A stretch of DNA of 16,320 nucleotides, from positions 9,687-26,006 of the forward strand of contig NYYH01000029.1 of the NCBI GenBank assembly GCA_002686705.1, written 5' to 3'. Below the pieces are notes generated by a model. That model was not told where the DNA came from and searched no databases. It saw only the letters and a program-made list of their open reading frames with translations. The translations under genes and the position numbers were made by a program. Each line of letters starts with the position of its first letter. The first letter of the stretch is position 1. Positions 1 through 8,800 of the stretch are shown here, one piece after another. This stretch comes from Bacteroidota bacterium. GTDB lineage: Bacteria; Bacteroidota; Bacteroidia; Bacteroidales; F082.

Positions 1-543
1 CTATCCATCCATGGTTCAATCACTTTACCGCTAATTGTAAAGTTTATTGGAAAAGCCAAACCATTGCAACATCTTAAAAATATGACAACCCCCTTGCTTA
101 CTGCTTTTTCAACCTCCTCGTCAGCGGCAACTTTACCTTTAACAATAAATGCTGTGGAGGAAAAATCGGGTGTATCAAATAAGATCAGTAGTTTTACTCT
201 ACCACTCGGAGCAACTGTAAATATGGACGGAACCGCACTCTACGAATGTATTGCTGCCATATTTATCGCACAAGCATATGGTATTGACCTCACATTTTTA
301 CAACAATTAATTATTGTGCTAACGGCTTTATTGGCTTCAATTGGTGCAGCTGCTATACCAATGGCAGGGCTAGTTATGATGACTGTAATATTAACTGCTA
401 TCGGGCTACCACTAGAAGGAGTAGGATTAATAATTGCTGTTGACAGGATATTGGATATGTTTCGCACAGCCACCAATGTATGGAGTGATAGTTGTGGTGC
501 AGTGGTAATCGCAAAAACTGAAGGTGAGAAATTGATGGTTTAA
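1..543 (+). CDS. Dicarboxylate/amino acid:cation symporter (DAACS/SDF family), C-terminal part
   Basis: This is a secondary transporter of the inner membrane that imports glutamate, aspartate or C4-dicarboxylates with Na+ or H+. The frame is open from base 1, so the N-terminal half lies to the left of the window; the internal ttg at 64 is not the real start. Visible family landmarks, in order, are the Ser-rich hairpin AFSTSSSAATLPLT, the TM7 signature NMDGTALYE, the second hairpin with ASIGAAAIPMAGLVMM, and the TM8 stretch DRILDMFRTATNV followed by SDSCGAVVIAK, where the family has its substrate-binding Asp and Asn residues. The spacing of these motifs is normal and the end at KTEGEKLMV is a typical short tail. 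The phosphofructokinase gene begins 17 bases downstream on the same strand, so the two are probably co-transcribed. The exact substrate cannot be told from the visible part. Confidence 0.93.
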   Translation, partial: LSIHGSITLPLIVKFIGKAKPLQHLKNMTTPLLTAFSTSSSAATLPLTINAVEEKSGVSNKISSFTLPLGATVNMDGTALYECIAAIFIAQAYGIDLTFLQQLIIVLTALLASIGAAAIPMAGLVMMTVILTAIGLPLEGVGLIIAVDRILDMFRTATNVWSDSCGAVVIAKTEGEKLMV

Positions 544-560
544 TCTATGAAGTATAGGGA

Positions 561-1587
561 ATGAGTAAACATAAAAAAATAGCCATACTTACAGCAGGCG
601 GTGATTGCCCTGGCTTAAATGCCGCGATTCGCGGAGTTGGAAAAACAGCAATTGTTAAATATGGTATGGAAGTTATAGGCATATCCTCTGGATTTTTAGG
701 TTTGCTCGACAAGGAATATTTCCCACTTGAGGAGAATATGTTGTCAGGTTTACTTACCGAAGGGGGAACTATACTTGGCACTTCACGTGAAAAGCCTTTT
801 AAGAAATCTAAGCGTCATAATATTGACAAACCAAACCGTATAAAGGAAACCTATAACGAACTTGGACTTGATTGTTTGGTGTGTATTGGTGGAAACGGTA
901 CACAAAAAACTGCCGCCCTTCTTGTTGAAGAAGGACTTAATATAATTGGGATACCCAAGACAATAGATAATGATGTGTGGGGAACAGATCAAACATTTGG
1001 ATTTGATTCTGCTTTGGGTATATGCACAGATGCCATAGATAGGTTACATTCAACTGCAAACTCACATAAGCGCATTATGGTAATTGAAATTATGGGACAT
1101 CGAGCCGGATGGTTGGCATTGTATTCAGGATTAGCAGGGGGGGGGTGACGTTATTTTAATTCCCGAGCTTAATTATAGTATGGAAGTTGTAAATAACTAT
1201 CTTCTTAAACGTGCCAGAAAGAAAAAGCCATATTCAATTGTTGTTGTTGCTGAAGGCATCAAAAAACCGAGTAAAGATCAATCGGCGGCTTCATACATTG
1301 CCGAACGAATTGAAGCTGGAACTGGTATGGAAACCCGTAAAACAATACTAGGTTATATTCAACGCGGAGGTAGTCCATCACCGATGGATCGAATTCTGGC
1401 AACCCGATTTGGAGCATATACTGTTGATTTAATTGCTAATGAGAATTATGGTAGGATGGTTATTAAGAAAGGTGAAAAAATCAAAGACATTAAACTTAGC
1501 GATGTTGGAAGTAAGCTTAGATTAGTTCCTAAAAATCATAAATTAATAGTAAAAGCAAGAGGACTTGATATTTGCTTTGGTGGATGA
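561..1587 (+). CDS. pfkA: 6-phosphofructokinase, frame broken at a G9 run
   Basis: It phosphorylates fructose 6-phosphate to fructose 1,6-bisphosphate in the cytoplasm (glycolysis). The first part (561-1148, 195 residues) has [12 protein letters not shown] (13-24), GGNGT (110-114), PKTIDND (132-138, with D136 as the expected catalytic base) and MGHRAGW (178-184). At 1137-1145 there are nine G; the family sequence [13 protein letters not shown] needs eight. The extra G makes a TGA at 1146-1148. Frame 1 then continues from GDVILIPEL through [14 protein letters not shown] to ICFGG and a stop at 1585-1587. Removing one G gives 341 residues, the normal family length. Gly113 (E. coli position 104) suggests ATP use, while Lys133 (position 124) is shared with PPi-dependent and mixed-substrate enzymes, so the phosphoryl donor is not certain. 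The lesion is most likely a one-base sequence error or a recent slip, because both halves are well conserved. Confidence 0.9.
1137..1145 (+). other. G9 homopolymer at the pfkA frameshift
   Basis: Nine consecutive G follow the Ala codon of GLA. Eight would keep the frame (GGG GGG GGT GAC); nine put the reader into TGA. The run stands out in this AT-rich window and is a classic place for polymerase slippage or base-calling error. Confidence 0.9.
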
Positions 1588-1627
1588 TTTGTAAGTAATT
1601 GGTTATGAGAGAAAATGCTATTCATCT

Positions 1628-3223
1628 TCAAAACCCATCAAGCTGCATTGTAACTGTTGGTATAAGCAATAACCACCCAAGGATAATAAGAACAAGCATA
1701 AATGGAGCAATCCATTTTACCCAACTATCGTACGGAATTTTTGCTACTCCGAGTACTCCAATCAATACGCCTGATGTTGGCGTTATCATATTTGTAAAAC
1801 CATCGCCAAACTGAAATGCCATTATCGTTGCTTGACGTGATAAATTTACCAAATCGGAAAATGGAGCCATTACAGGCATTGTTAGTGCCGCTTTTGCAGA
1901 GCCAGATGGTATTATAATGTTTATCATATTCTGAATTACATACATCACGCTAACAGTTCCCAACTTACCCATGCCTTCCATTGAAGTTGAGACCCTATAT
2001 AATATTGTATCAATAATTTTTCCATCTTCAAGAACTACAAGTATACCACCGGCAAGGCCTACAATCAAAGCTGCCGACATTATATCTTTTGCTCCCTCAA
2101 GAAATTGTTTTGTTATATCATTGGCACTGTAATTAAAAGCAATTCCGGAAAATAAACCCAAGGCGAGAAATAAGCTGGCAATTTCTTCAATATACCATGC
2201 ATATCCCATTACTCCTACAACCAGAAATACTATTGTGAAAAGTAATAAGTTGAGTATAAAAAAATGTATTGATTTCCGAAGGCTTATAATACCAATAATT
2301 ATAAAAAGAACTGTTGATACAGGAACGGCTGAAATTATATTTGTTGAATTCCCGATCTTCATTTCTGTTAGCGGGTATATCCATGAAAATATTACCAGTC
2401 CAAAGGAAATAAATAGAAATACAAACCAGGCAATACGTGGAGTATCATAATCAATTTCCTCAATTTTGCTTGTATTGCGGTTACGCCAATAAGAATCGGT
2501 TTCATAAACAGGTGATCGTTTTGGGTTTTTTTGAATTTTGGATGCGTAGCGTAATATCCATGTAATGCCTACAAGATTAATCACAAACCAGCAAAATAAT
2601 CGATACCCAAAACCTGAAAACAATGGTAAATCTGAAATGCCTTGTGCAATACCTATAGTAAAAGGATTAAGTACTGCCCCTGCAAAACCCAAGCCTGCAG
2701 CTACAAAACTCATGCTTACACCAATAATTGAATCGTAACCCATTGAAATGGACAATGGTACAAGTATTATAATGAAGGCAATTGTTTCTTCACTCATTCC
2801 AAAAACGGCACCAAAAACACTAAAAACCAGCATTATCAAGGTTAGAATTATATTATTCACTCCTATCCTGGCAAGCAGTTTATTCTTTTCTAGTTTTTTA
2901 GTGAATTGTAGAAATGAGAATATTCCAATATCAATGGCTTTCGAACTATTTACAATCCAAAAAGCGCCACCGATCATTAGTATAAAAACGATGATACCAG
3001 ATTGGTTAACAAATCCCTGAAAGAAAGCTTCAAAAATTTGCCATGTTTGTGGCTGACTATCTACATAATGAAATGAACCTTTCTCAATAACAGTTCTTTC
3101 AATACCGTTTACATTAATAGTTTTCCTGCTGTATTCTCCCCCTGGGATAAACCAAGTAAGTATTGCAGCCAGAACTATTATACTGAAAATAATAACGTAA
3201 GTATGCGGTATTTTTTTTAGCAT
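1628..3223 (-). CDS. YfcC family (DcuC-like) membrane transporter
   Basis: This is a 531-residue polytopic inner-membrane protein of the YfcC / C4-dicarboxylate anaerobic carrier-like superfamily; members are usually annotated as putative basic amino-acid or C4-dicarboxylate transporters, mostly without biochemical proof. The N-terminus has a first hydrophobic helix (about residues 8-26) running into WFIPGGEYSR, a hallmark of the family, followed by a periplasmic stretch rich in charged residues and about a dozen hydrophobic segments. The conserved C-terminal block IIPSGSAKAALTMPVMAPF and the following FQFGDGFTNMITPTSG are present, as is the NPFTIGIAQGISDLP segment near residue 190. Length agrees with the family (about 500). 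The start at 3223 is supported by a TATATTTG box 44 bases upstream. It converges on pfkA with only 40 bases between the stops and no visible hairpin. The substrate is unknown. Confidence 0.88.
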   Translation of the reverse strand: MLKKIPHTYVIIFSIIVLAAILTWFIPGGEYSRKTINVNGIERTVIEKGSFHYVDSQPQTWQIFEAFFQGFVNQSGIIVFILMIGGAFWIVNSSKAIDIGIFSFLQFTKKLEKNKLLARIGVNNIILTLIMLVFSVFGAVFGMSEETIAFIIILVPLSISMGYDSIIGVSMSFVAAGLGFAGAVLNPFTIGIAQGISDLPLFSGFGYRLFCWFVINLVGITWILRYASKIQKNPKRSPVYETDSYWRNRNTSKIEEIDYDTPRIAWFVFLFISFGLVIFSWIYPLTEMKIGNSTNIISAVPVSTVLFIIIGIISLRKSIHFFILNLLLFTIVFLVVGVMGYAWYIEEIASLFLALGLFSGIAFNYSANDITKQFLEGAKDIMSAALIVGLAGGILVVLEDGKIIDTILYRVSTSMEGMGKLGTVSVMYVIQNMINIIIPSGSAKAALTMPVMAPFSDLVNLSRQATIMAFQFGDGFTNMITPTSGVLIGVLGVAKIPYDSWVKWIAPFMLVLIILGWLLLIPTVTMQLDGF

Positions 3224-3267
3224 TTATAAGTATTTTACAATTAGATAATAGATATAAATTGTCCGTG

Positions 3268-3275
3268 CAAATATA
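3268..3275 (-). promoter_or_regulatory. Candidate -7 box for the YfcC-family gene
   Basis: TATATTTG on the minus strand matches the Bacteroidota -7 consensus TAnnTTTG and lies 44 bases before the start codon at 3223. No TTG lies at the usual 19-21-base distance upstream, so only half of the promoter is recognisable. Confidence 0.35.
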
Positions 3276-3442
3276 TATTAGTTTCTAAAGTAAAATATTA
3301 ATAGTTATTGGAATGAGATTGCGGAATTTTATAGCAATCCAAGGATTAAATTAGAACTGAATCTATCAAATGAAGTTAAACCTACTTCCGATGAGTCAGG
3401 TAATAATTCTTTGGCACTATGTAAACGAAAAACTACTAACTT

Positions 3443-3793
3443 CTAGATCAGCTTATAGTTAATCTTGTAGCAAATTTGCATACCTGCGTACCTTGCAAGT
3501 TCTTTGCGGCTTATCTTTTCAATAGCTTTGGTAACATGTGCCTTCATTATTGGGCTCGTACAATTAATACAATCAACTTTAAATGTACCATCTTTATTAA
3601 TTGTTAATCTAACCAGTACACAGCACTCAAACTTACTATCCTTAGCGAATTTAGGGTATTTAAGTTCTTGCTTTAATAATGTAGACACCTCTTTCGAAGC
3701 ATTATTAGTTTTTGTTACTGGGTTAGCAGCAAAAGCTGTTCCGGTAAGGAACATGCTCACTGCTATCAAAAAGGTTGCGATTCTTGATTTCAT
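3443..3793 (-). CDS. Small exported protein, possible TonB C-terminal-like domain
   Basis: This is a 116-residue protein that I cannot assign to a named family with confidence. Residues 1-22 form a Sec signal peptide (Lys/Arg, a hydrophobic core, then TAFA with likely cleavage before ANP), so the mature part of about 94 residues should be periplasmic. The mature sequence holds LKYPKFAKDS, then VLVRLTINKDGTFKV and a helix-like stretch AHVTKAIEKI. That order (a YP..A element, a beta strand ending in IN.DG, another strand, then a helix with A..AI) resembles the TonB C-terminal domain, but there is no membrane anchor or proline-rich linker. It has five cysteines (57, 58, 75, 78, 108), including CC and CxxC pairs, which could form disulfides after export. 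It stands alone, with 219 bases to YfcC and 354 bases to the S41 peptidase. Confidence 0.7.
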   Translation of the reverse strand: MKSRIATFLIAVSMFLTGTAFAANPVTKTNNASKEVSTLLKQELKYPKFAKDSKFECCVLVRLTINKDGTFKVDCINCTSPIMKAHVTKAIEKISRKELARYAGMQICYKINYKLI

Positions 3794-4147
3794 GGCAGTA
3801 AAATTTAGAAATGTTTCAACCTATAAAACACCAATAGTATACCGCAATTTATAATTAAAAGAGGATCCGCAACTTATCGTCTTAATTTGTATTGTGAGTT
3901 CAAAAAAATGTTCGCACTCAAACACAAAGTGTCTAAGTTCGTACACTTTTATGGTTCGTAATGTTTATTGAAAAATTGTGAAATAGAGAATTGAGATTGC
4001 TGAGACATTCATAATTAGAGATATATGGAGTTTAAATGTTCAATTCACCATTATGGTATAAAGGTTGTACAACAACTCAAATAGGAGTAATTGAACAATA
4101 GATATTCTTGTTAATTTCAATTTTATAATTTTGCAAAAAAATATTTA
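3794..4147. other. Non-coding gap between divergent genes
   Basis: These 354 bases hold no convincing ORF or structured RNA. The right end carries the candidate promoter of the S41 peptidase gene. A perfect 10-base palindrome GTTGTACAAC lies at 4064-4073, about 50 bases before that promoter, and could be an operator, although nothing in the window identifies a partner. A small hairpin ACAC-AAA-GTGT occurs near 3923. I see no clear promoter for the leftward gene at 3793. Confidence 0.6.
4108..4133 (+). promoter_or_regulatory. Candidate promoter of the S41 peptidase gene
   Basis: TAATTTTG at 4126-4133 fits the Bacteroidota -7 box TAnnTTTG, with a TTG at 4108-4110 as a -33 candidate. The spacing of 15 bases is short compared with the usual 19-21. 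Transcription would start close to 4140, leaving a very short leader before the ATG at 4148. Confidence 0.4.
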
Positions 4148-5770
4148 ATGAGTAAAAAAAATAATAAAATTCAGATATACCTTCCTTTTGCATTTTCAAT
4201 TGTCCTTATCGCTGGTATGTGGCTTGGCTCGCTAATGGTTGGAAATCAAAACGTAAGTAACACTATTCTACCAATTGGTCATAATTCGTACAACAAGCTT
4301 GATGATGTTCTCGATTATATTGTACAAGATTATGTTGATTCAGTTGCATTAAACGGTCTTGAAACGGATGCGATTAGAGGTATGCTTAAGAAACTGGATC
4401 CACATTCAATGTATATAACTAATGAAGAATTTCACCATGTAAACGATCCTTTAATGGGCAGTTTCGAAGGAATTGGAATTTCGTTTCGGATCGAAAAAGA
4501 TACAATAACGGTTATTAATCCAATCCCTGGAGGACCATCTGAAAAAGTTGGCCTTATGGCAGGCGACAGAATTGTAAATATTGATGATACACTTGTTGCA
4601 GGTATTGGGATTACTAATAATGGTGCTATAAAAAAACTCAAGGGAAAAAAGGGGACGAAAGTAACAGTTAGTAATTACCGCCGGGGTGTACCAAAATTAA
4701 TTGATTTTACGATAACACGTGATGTGATACCTACTTATAGCATTGATATTGCATATATGGTTGATGATAGCATTGGTTACATAAAGCTGAATAAGTTCTC
4801 TGCAACAACTTATGATGAATTTAAAGAAGCTGCTGGACAACTTAAGGAACAGGGAATGACCAAATTAATCCTTGACTTGAGGAGTAATCCGGGAGGCTTT
4901 CTACAGGCGGCCATCGATATTAGTGATGAATTTATCATTGATGGTCAACTAATAGTATATACTGAAGGCAATAACCGTCAGAGACAACACGCTTTTGCTA
5001 CTGAAGTTGGTGATTTTGAACAAACTGATGTAGTAGTTCTTATCGATGAAAATTCGGCATCAGCAAGTGAAATCGTTGCTGGTGCATTACAGGATAACGA
5101 TAAAGGTTTAATAATTGGACGACGCTCTTTTGGTAAAGGATTGGTTCAGGAGCAAATTAATCTTCCAGATGGTTCTGCCGTTAGGCTTACTGTGTCGAGA
5201 TATTATACACCTACAGGACGTTGCATTCAAAAACCTTATGAAAATGGTAATAAAGAGGGCTATTATGAAGATCATATTCAGCGTTATCTAAATGGGGAAC
5301 TGCAAAGTCAGGATAGTATTCATTTTGATGATTCTCTACAATTTACAACTCCTGCCGGAAAAACTGTTTATGGCGGTGGCGGTATAATGCCAGACATTTT
5401 TGTTCCTATCGTAACTGACACAATACATACATCCTATAATATACTTGCCAACAAAGGTTTAATTTTCCAATTTGCTTTTGATTATACGGACAGGCACAGA
5501 GCCAACTTAAATAAATATAAAGACTTTGATGCCTTCAACCGTGAGTTTAATATGGACAACAGAACCTTTAATGAGCTTATTGCTTACGCAGATGGAAAAG
5601 GGATAAAACTGACAGATAATAAAATAGATATATCAAAAGAAAAAATAGAAACCCTATTTAAGGCATTTGTAGGTAGGAATGTACTTAACGAAAAAGGTTT
5701 TTACCCTATTTATCATAATATTGATACTACTTTTTTAAGGGCTGTAGATGAAATTAGGAATTTTAATTAA
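4148..5770 (+). CDS. Carboxy-terminal processing peptidase (S41 family, PDZ domain)
   Basis: This is a 540-residue periplasmic serine protease of the CtpA/Prc group, which trims or degrades exported proteins from their C-termini. Residues 9-31 are one hydrophobic segment that serves as signal anchor. A short helical region (LDDVLDYIVQDYVD, then GMLKKLDPHSMYIT at 79-91) precedes a PDZ domain of about 105-195 containing GSFEGIGISF and the GLMAGDRIVNID carboxylate loop. The S41 core follows, with YIKLNKFS near 211, LDLRSNPGG at 242-250, ENSASASEIVAGALQD at 301-316, and GRRSFGKGLVQ at 324-334. By alignment with E. coli Prc, where Ser452 and Lys477 are 25 apart, the catalytic dyad is Ser305 and Lys330. 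A C-terminal domain of about 150 residues follows. The gene is intact, of normal family length, and monocistronic in appearance. The specific substrates are not evident. Confidence 0.95.
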   Translation: MSKKNNKIQIYLPFAFSIVLIAGMWLGSLMVGNQNVSNTILPIGHNSYNKLDDVLDYIVQDYVDSVALNGLETDAIRGMLKKLDPHSMYITNEEFHHVNDPLMGSFEGIGISFRIEKDTITVINPIPGGPSEKVGLMAGDRIVNIDDTLVAGIGITNNGAIKKLKGKKGTKVTVSNYRRGVPKLIDFTITRDVIPTYSIDIAYMVDDSIGYIKLNKFSATTYDEFKEAAGQLKEQGMTKLILDLRSNPGGFLQAAIDISDEFIIDGQLIVYTEGNNRQRQHAFATEVGDFEQTDVVVLIDENSASASEIVAGALQDNDKGLIIGRRSFGKGLVQEQINLPDGSAVRLTVSRYYTPTGRCIQKPYENGNKEGYYEDHIQRYLNGELQSQDSIHFDDSLQFTTPAGKTVYGGGGIMPDIFVPIVTDTIHTSYNILANKGLIFQFAFDYTDRHRANLNKYKDFDAFNREFNMDNRTFNELIAYADGKGIKLTDNKIDISKEKIETLFKAFVGRNVLNEKGFYPIYHNIDTTFLRAVDEIRNFN

Positions 5771-5781
5771 TAAGTAGCCTC

Positions 5782-5797
5782 TTCAGCATACGCTGAA
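5782..5797. terminator. Hairpin between convergent genes
   Basis: TTCAGC-ATAC-GCTGAA is a perfect 6-bp stem with a 4-base loop, 12 bases after the peptidase stop and 15 bases beyond the stop of the convergent alpha-2-macroglobulin gene. There is no strong T tract on either side, so it may act as a weak bidirectional terminator or a 3'-end stabiliser. Confidence 0.45.
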
Positions 5798-5811
5798 AAT
5801 TATCAACATCA

Positions 5812-8800
5812 TTATTGCTCTGATACTTTTACCCTTAGCCCTGATGAATGTGCTGAAAATTCAGGAGCATACATGCTTTGTATGGTAGCAATACCAACTG
5901 TAAAATCACCAATTTGCGTAACATATAACGGATATTCAAGTACATAGGTTCCTTTATTTAAATAGCGTATAAAAAAGTCGGTGCTAACATCCGTGATATT
6001 CTTGTAATACCATAGTCCACCATTATATGTATACCCTGACAAAGGTGATACTGGCTCGAAAGCAGTAGCCCTCATATCATTCAGATGAATATATTCCATA
6101 TTTCTGTCGGTACTGATAATTAAGTGTGAAATTATTTTATCTCCTGGATTTAACTCCAGATTTGTGTCAACAGGTATGAGTATAGGTCCTGATGGAGTAA
6201 GCTTTTCAATGAACAACTTTTTGTTAATTGACAGGGGTGAAATATTAGTCTTTATTTTATCCAGATCTTCAAAATATTGCCAGTAAGCTGCCCCCCAGGC
6301 GATATGATTGTTAGGGTTAGTTATTGATATTTGCGAAAGCTCAGGGGTAATCTCACTTCCCGACCAGGACGTACTGAAATAACCAGTACCAGATTCTGCT
6401 GTGATGTCACTATTGCCATTAATATCAATAATCTGGTTGCCTACGGTGATATCAACAAGATTGTTATTATCAAGAGCATTATTTCCAAACATCAACAAGG
6501 TGTAAACAGCTTCAGCTGTTGCTGATGAAGTATTCCAATGTTGGGTTTGCTTTTGTTTTAGTAACCATATTTTTAACTGTTCAATTATTGTAGGATTGTT
6601 TTCTAATTCCGAAAACGTTTCAATCATCATTGTTTGTGTTTCTATAGGTGCTTGATACCAGTTCCATCCTGCTTTTTGACGCCAGTACATACCCATTTCT
6701 TTATTGTATAGAGATCTTTCTTTTAACGACCTAATAATTGCTTCCGAATCATTACGATAGCCAAATTTATTGAGGGTTATAGCCATCATTCCTTGTAAAT
6801 AATTAGATTGTTTTAGCCAGTATTTTTTTGTCTGATCAATATAATATTGAAAAGCTTCTTTTGATTTTTCAGGTATGGGCATTATATCTACAAGTAAGGC
6901 CCTGATATACAAATATTGAGTTTGTGAACTTCTTATTTGATAGTTATTTAATGATTTACCACTTTTCTTTTTAAGGGTTACATAATCATTAGCAATTTTA
7001 GCATCTAACCATGAAACAGCTTTCTTAACCATGTGAAAGCGTTTCTTATCACTATCCAGATCTATTACACCTTTGTGGTTCAGCTTTGCCATTCCAAGTA
7101 CAATTGTTTGCGTTGTATGCCGATCCTCACGCATTCCTTTAAACCATGGCCAGGCACCACTTGATAACTGAGCTTCCAACAACTTTCTGGTTAGGTTTTC
7201 TTTTTCGTTAGCCATACGATTAACATCAAATAGTATACTTATTCTGCGTTTTTGTTCTGTTTCATCTTCGGCATCAAGAACCCAAGGTGTTGAAGTAATA
7301 ATTATATTTTTGAGATCCTGATTTTTTTCAAGATTTGACAGAAATGCATCCGGAGTTTTATATTTCCAACTTTCAAAAACAGCCTTTATTTTTGGATTAC
7401 TATTTACAATGTACGATGATAACGCATTTGCAAAATAATTATTAAAAAGAGACATGTTGTTCTTACTGCCAGGAGAACTTAAATAAGGCAATGCTTGAAT
7501 AGCATACCATGCCGGGTTTGAAGTAAATTCAAGAGTGTACCTATAGTTCCTTATTGACGATTCCTTTTTGTTAAATTCGGACAGACCCTTGAAACTGAAA
7601 TTAGCTGTGCTTAAAACGCTAACATTCATCGGCATTGTATTAGTGACCAACATCCTGTTTGTGAGCACCGGAAACATTCTTTCTTCTCCATCTATGAAAG
7701 TTCCGGTTGAAGCCGTTATCCTGAAACCTAACATATTAATATTTTCAGGAATGCTAATACCCCAGCTAACTGAAATACTTTGTTTTGGATCAATGTTTTG
7801 CGAAATTGTTTTGTGATTATTCGCTATGAATATAGACAATGGTTCCATGGTAATGGCATCAAAAAATTCAATATTAGTCTTAGCCAATATTTCATTTTCA
7901 GTAAAGTTAATTACCTTGGCAGAGAATATTAATGTGTCTCCTTGCCTTACAAACCTTGGAACATTTGGAATTATCATCAACTCTTTTTGCGATTTTATTT
8001 TTCTTTCAAGCGTCCCTACCTTAAGATCATTAGTGTAGGCTAGCATCATTACCTTCCATTCAGTAAGTGCATCGGGTGTGGTGAATTTAAACACTGCATT
8101 TCCCAAACTATCAGTTTTTAAGTTTGCATAAAAGAATGCAGTTTCGCTAAAATTTTTTCGTAAAGGAATGATTACTTGTTCTTCATTTTCTTCTTCTGCA
8201 ATAGACTCGTTATCCTTTTCTATTTTTACTCCATCAACCTCACCAAAAGTATCCTGATTAACCGACTTACGAACTGCCGAGGTCTCTAGAAAAACACCAT
8301 CCATTGTGCTTTGTATACCATACCTGTTTCCTATAAATTGATAGCCAAACCAATTAACTGCTGGATATTCAATGCGATGAACTTTAAAATATTTTAGCTT
8401 TTTAGCAACTAATGTTGACGATAACGAACTGACAAACTGATTTGATTCCCATTTTGATGACTGCCTTTTATCATAATATAGTTTCATTTGCCAGCTATTT
8501 GGCCTAAAAATATCTAGTGATGCATCATACATCCCTGCTAACAATTCAGCAGCAAACTTTTGTCCTTTATTGCCACTGATTGTAACACTCCATTCTTCAT
8601 TAATTCCCGGGATTAGATGATTGCGGAACGTGCTAAGTTTTATATCCAGTTTTTTATTCGAATAAGGTACGATAACCTTGAGATTGTTAGAATATAAACT
8701 GTTGAATCGTACCATAGTTAGATTAACAGAAAAATTTCCCCGATATGCTTCAGTAACCGGAATACTAATTGTTTTCTGACCCCTATTTAAATTAATCCAT

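Noticed and set aside
64..543. Reading the symporter as a complete gene starting at the ttg at 64
   Set aside because: The frame is open to base 1 and the family needs several upstream membrane helices; this is the right-hand part of a gene cut by the window edge.
1137..1148. Programmed ribosomal frameshifting in pfkA
   Set aside because: No known programmed frameshift in PFK genes and no downstream stimulatory hairpin is obvious; a G9 run alone is better explained by slippage or sequencing error.
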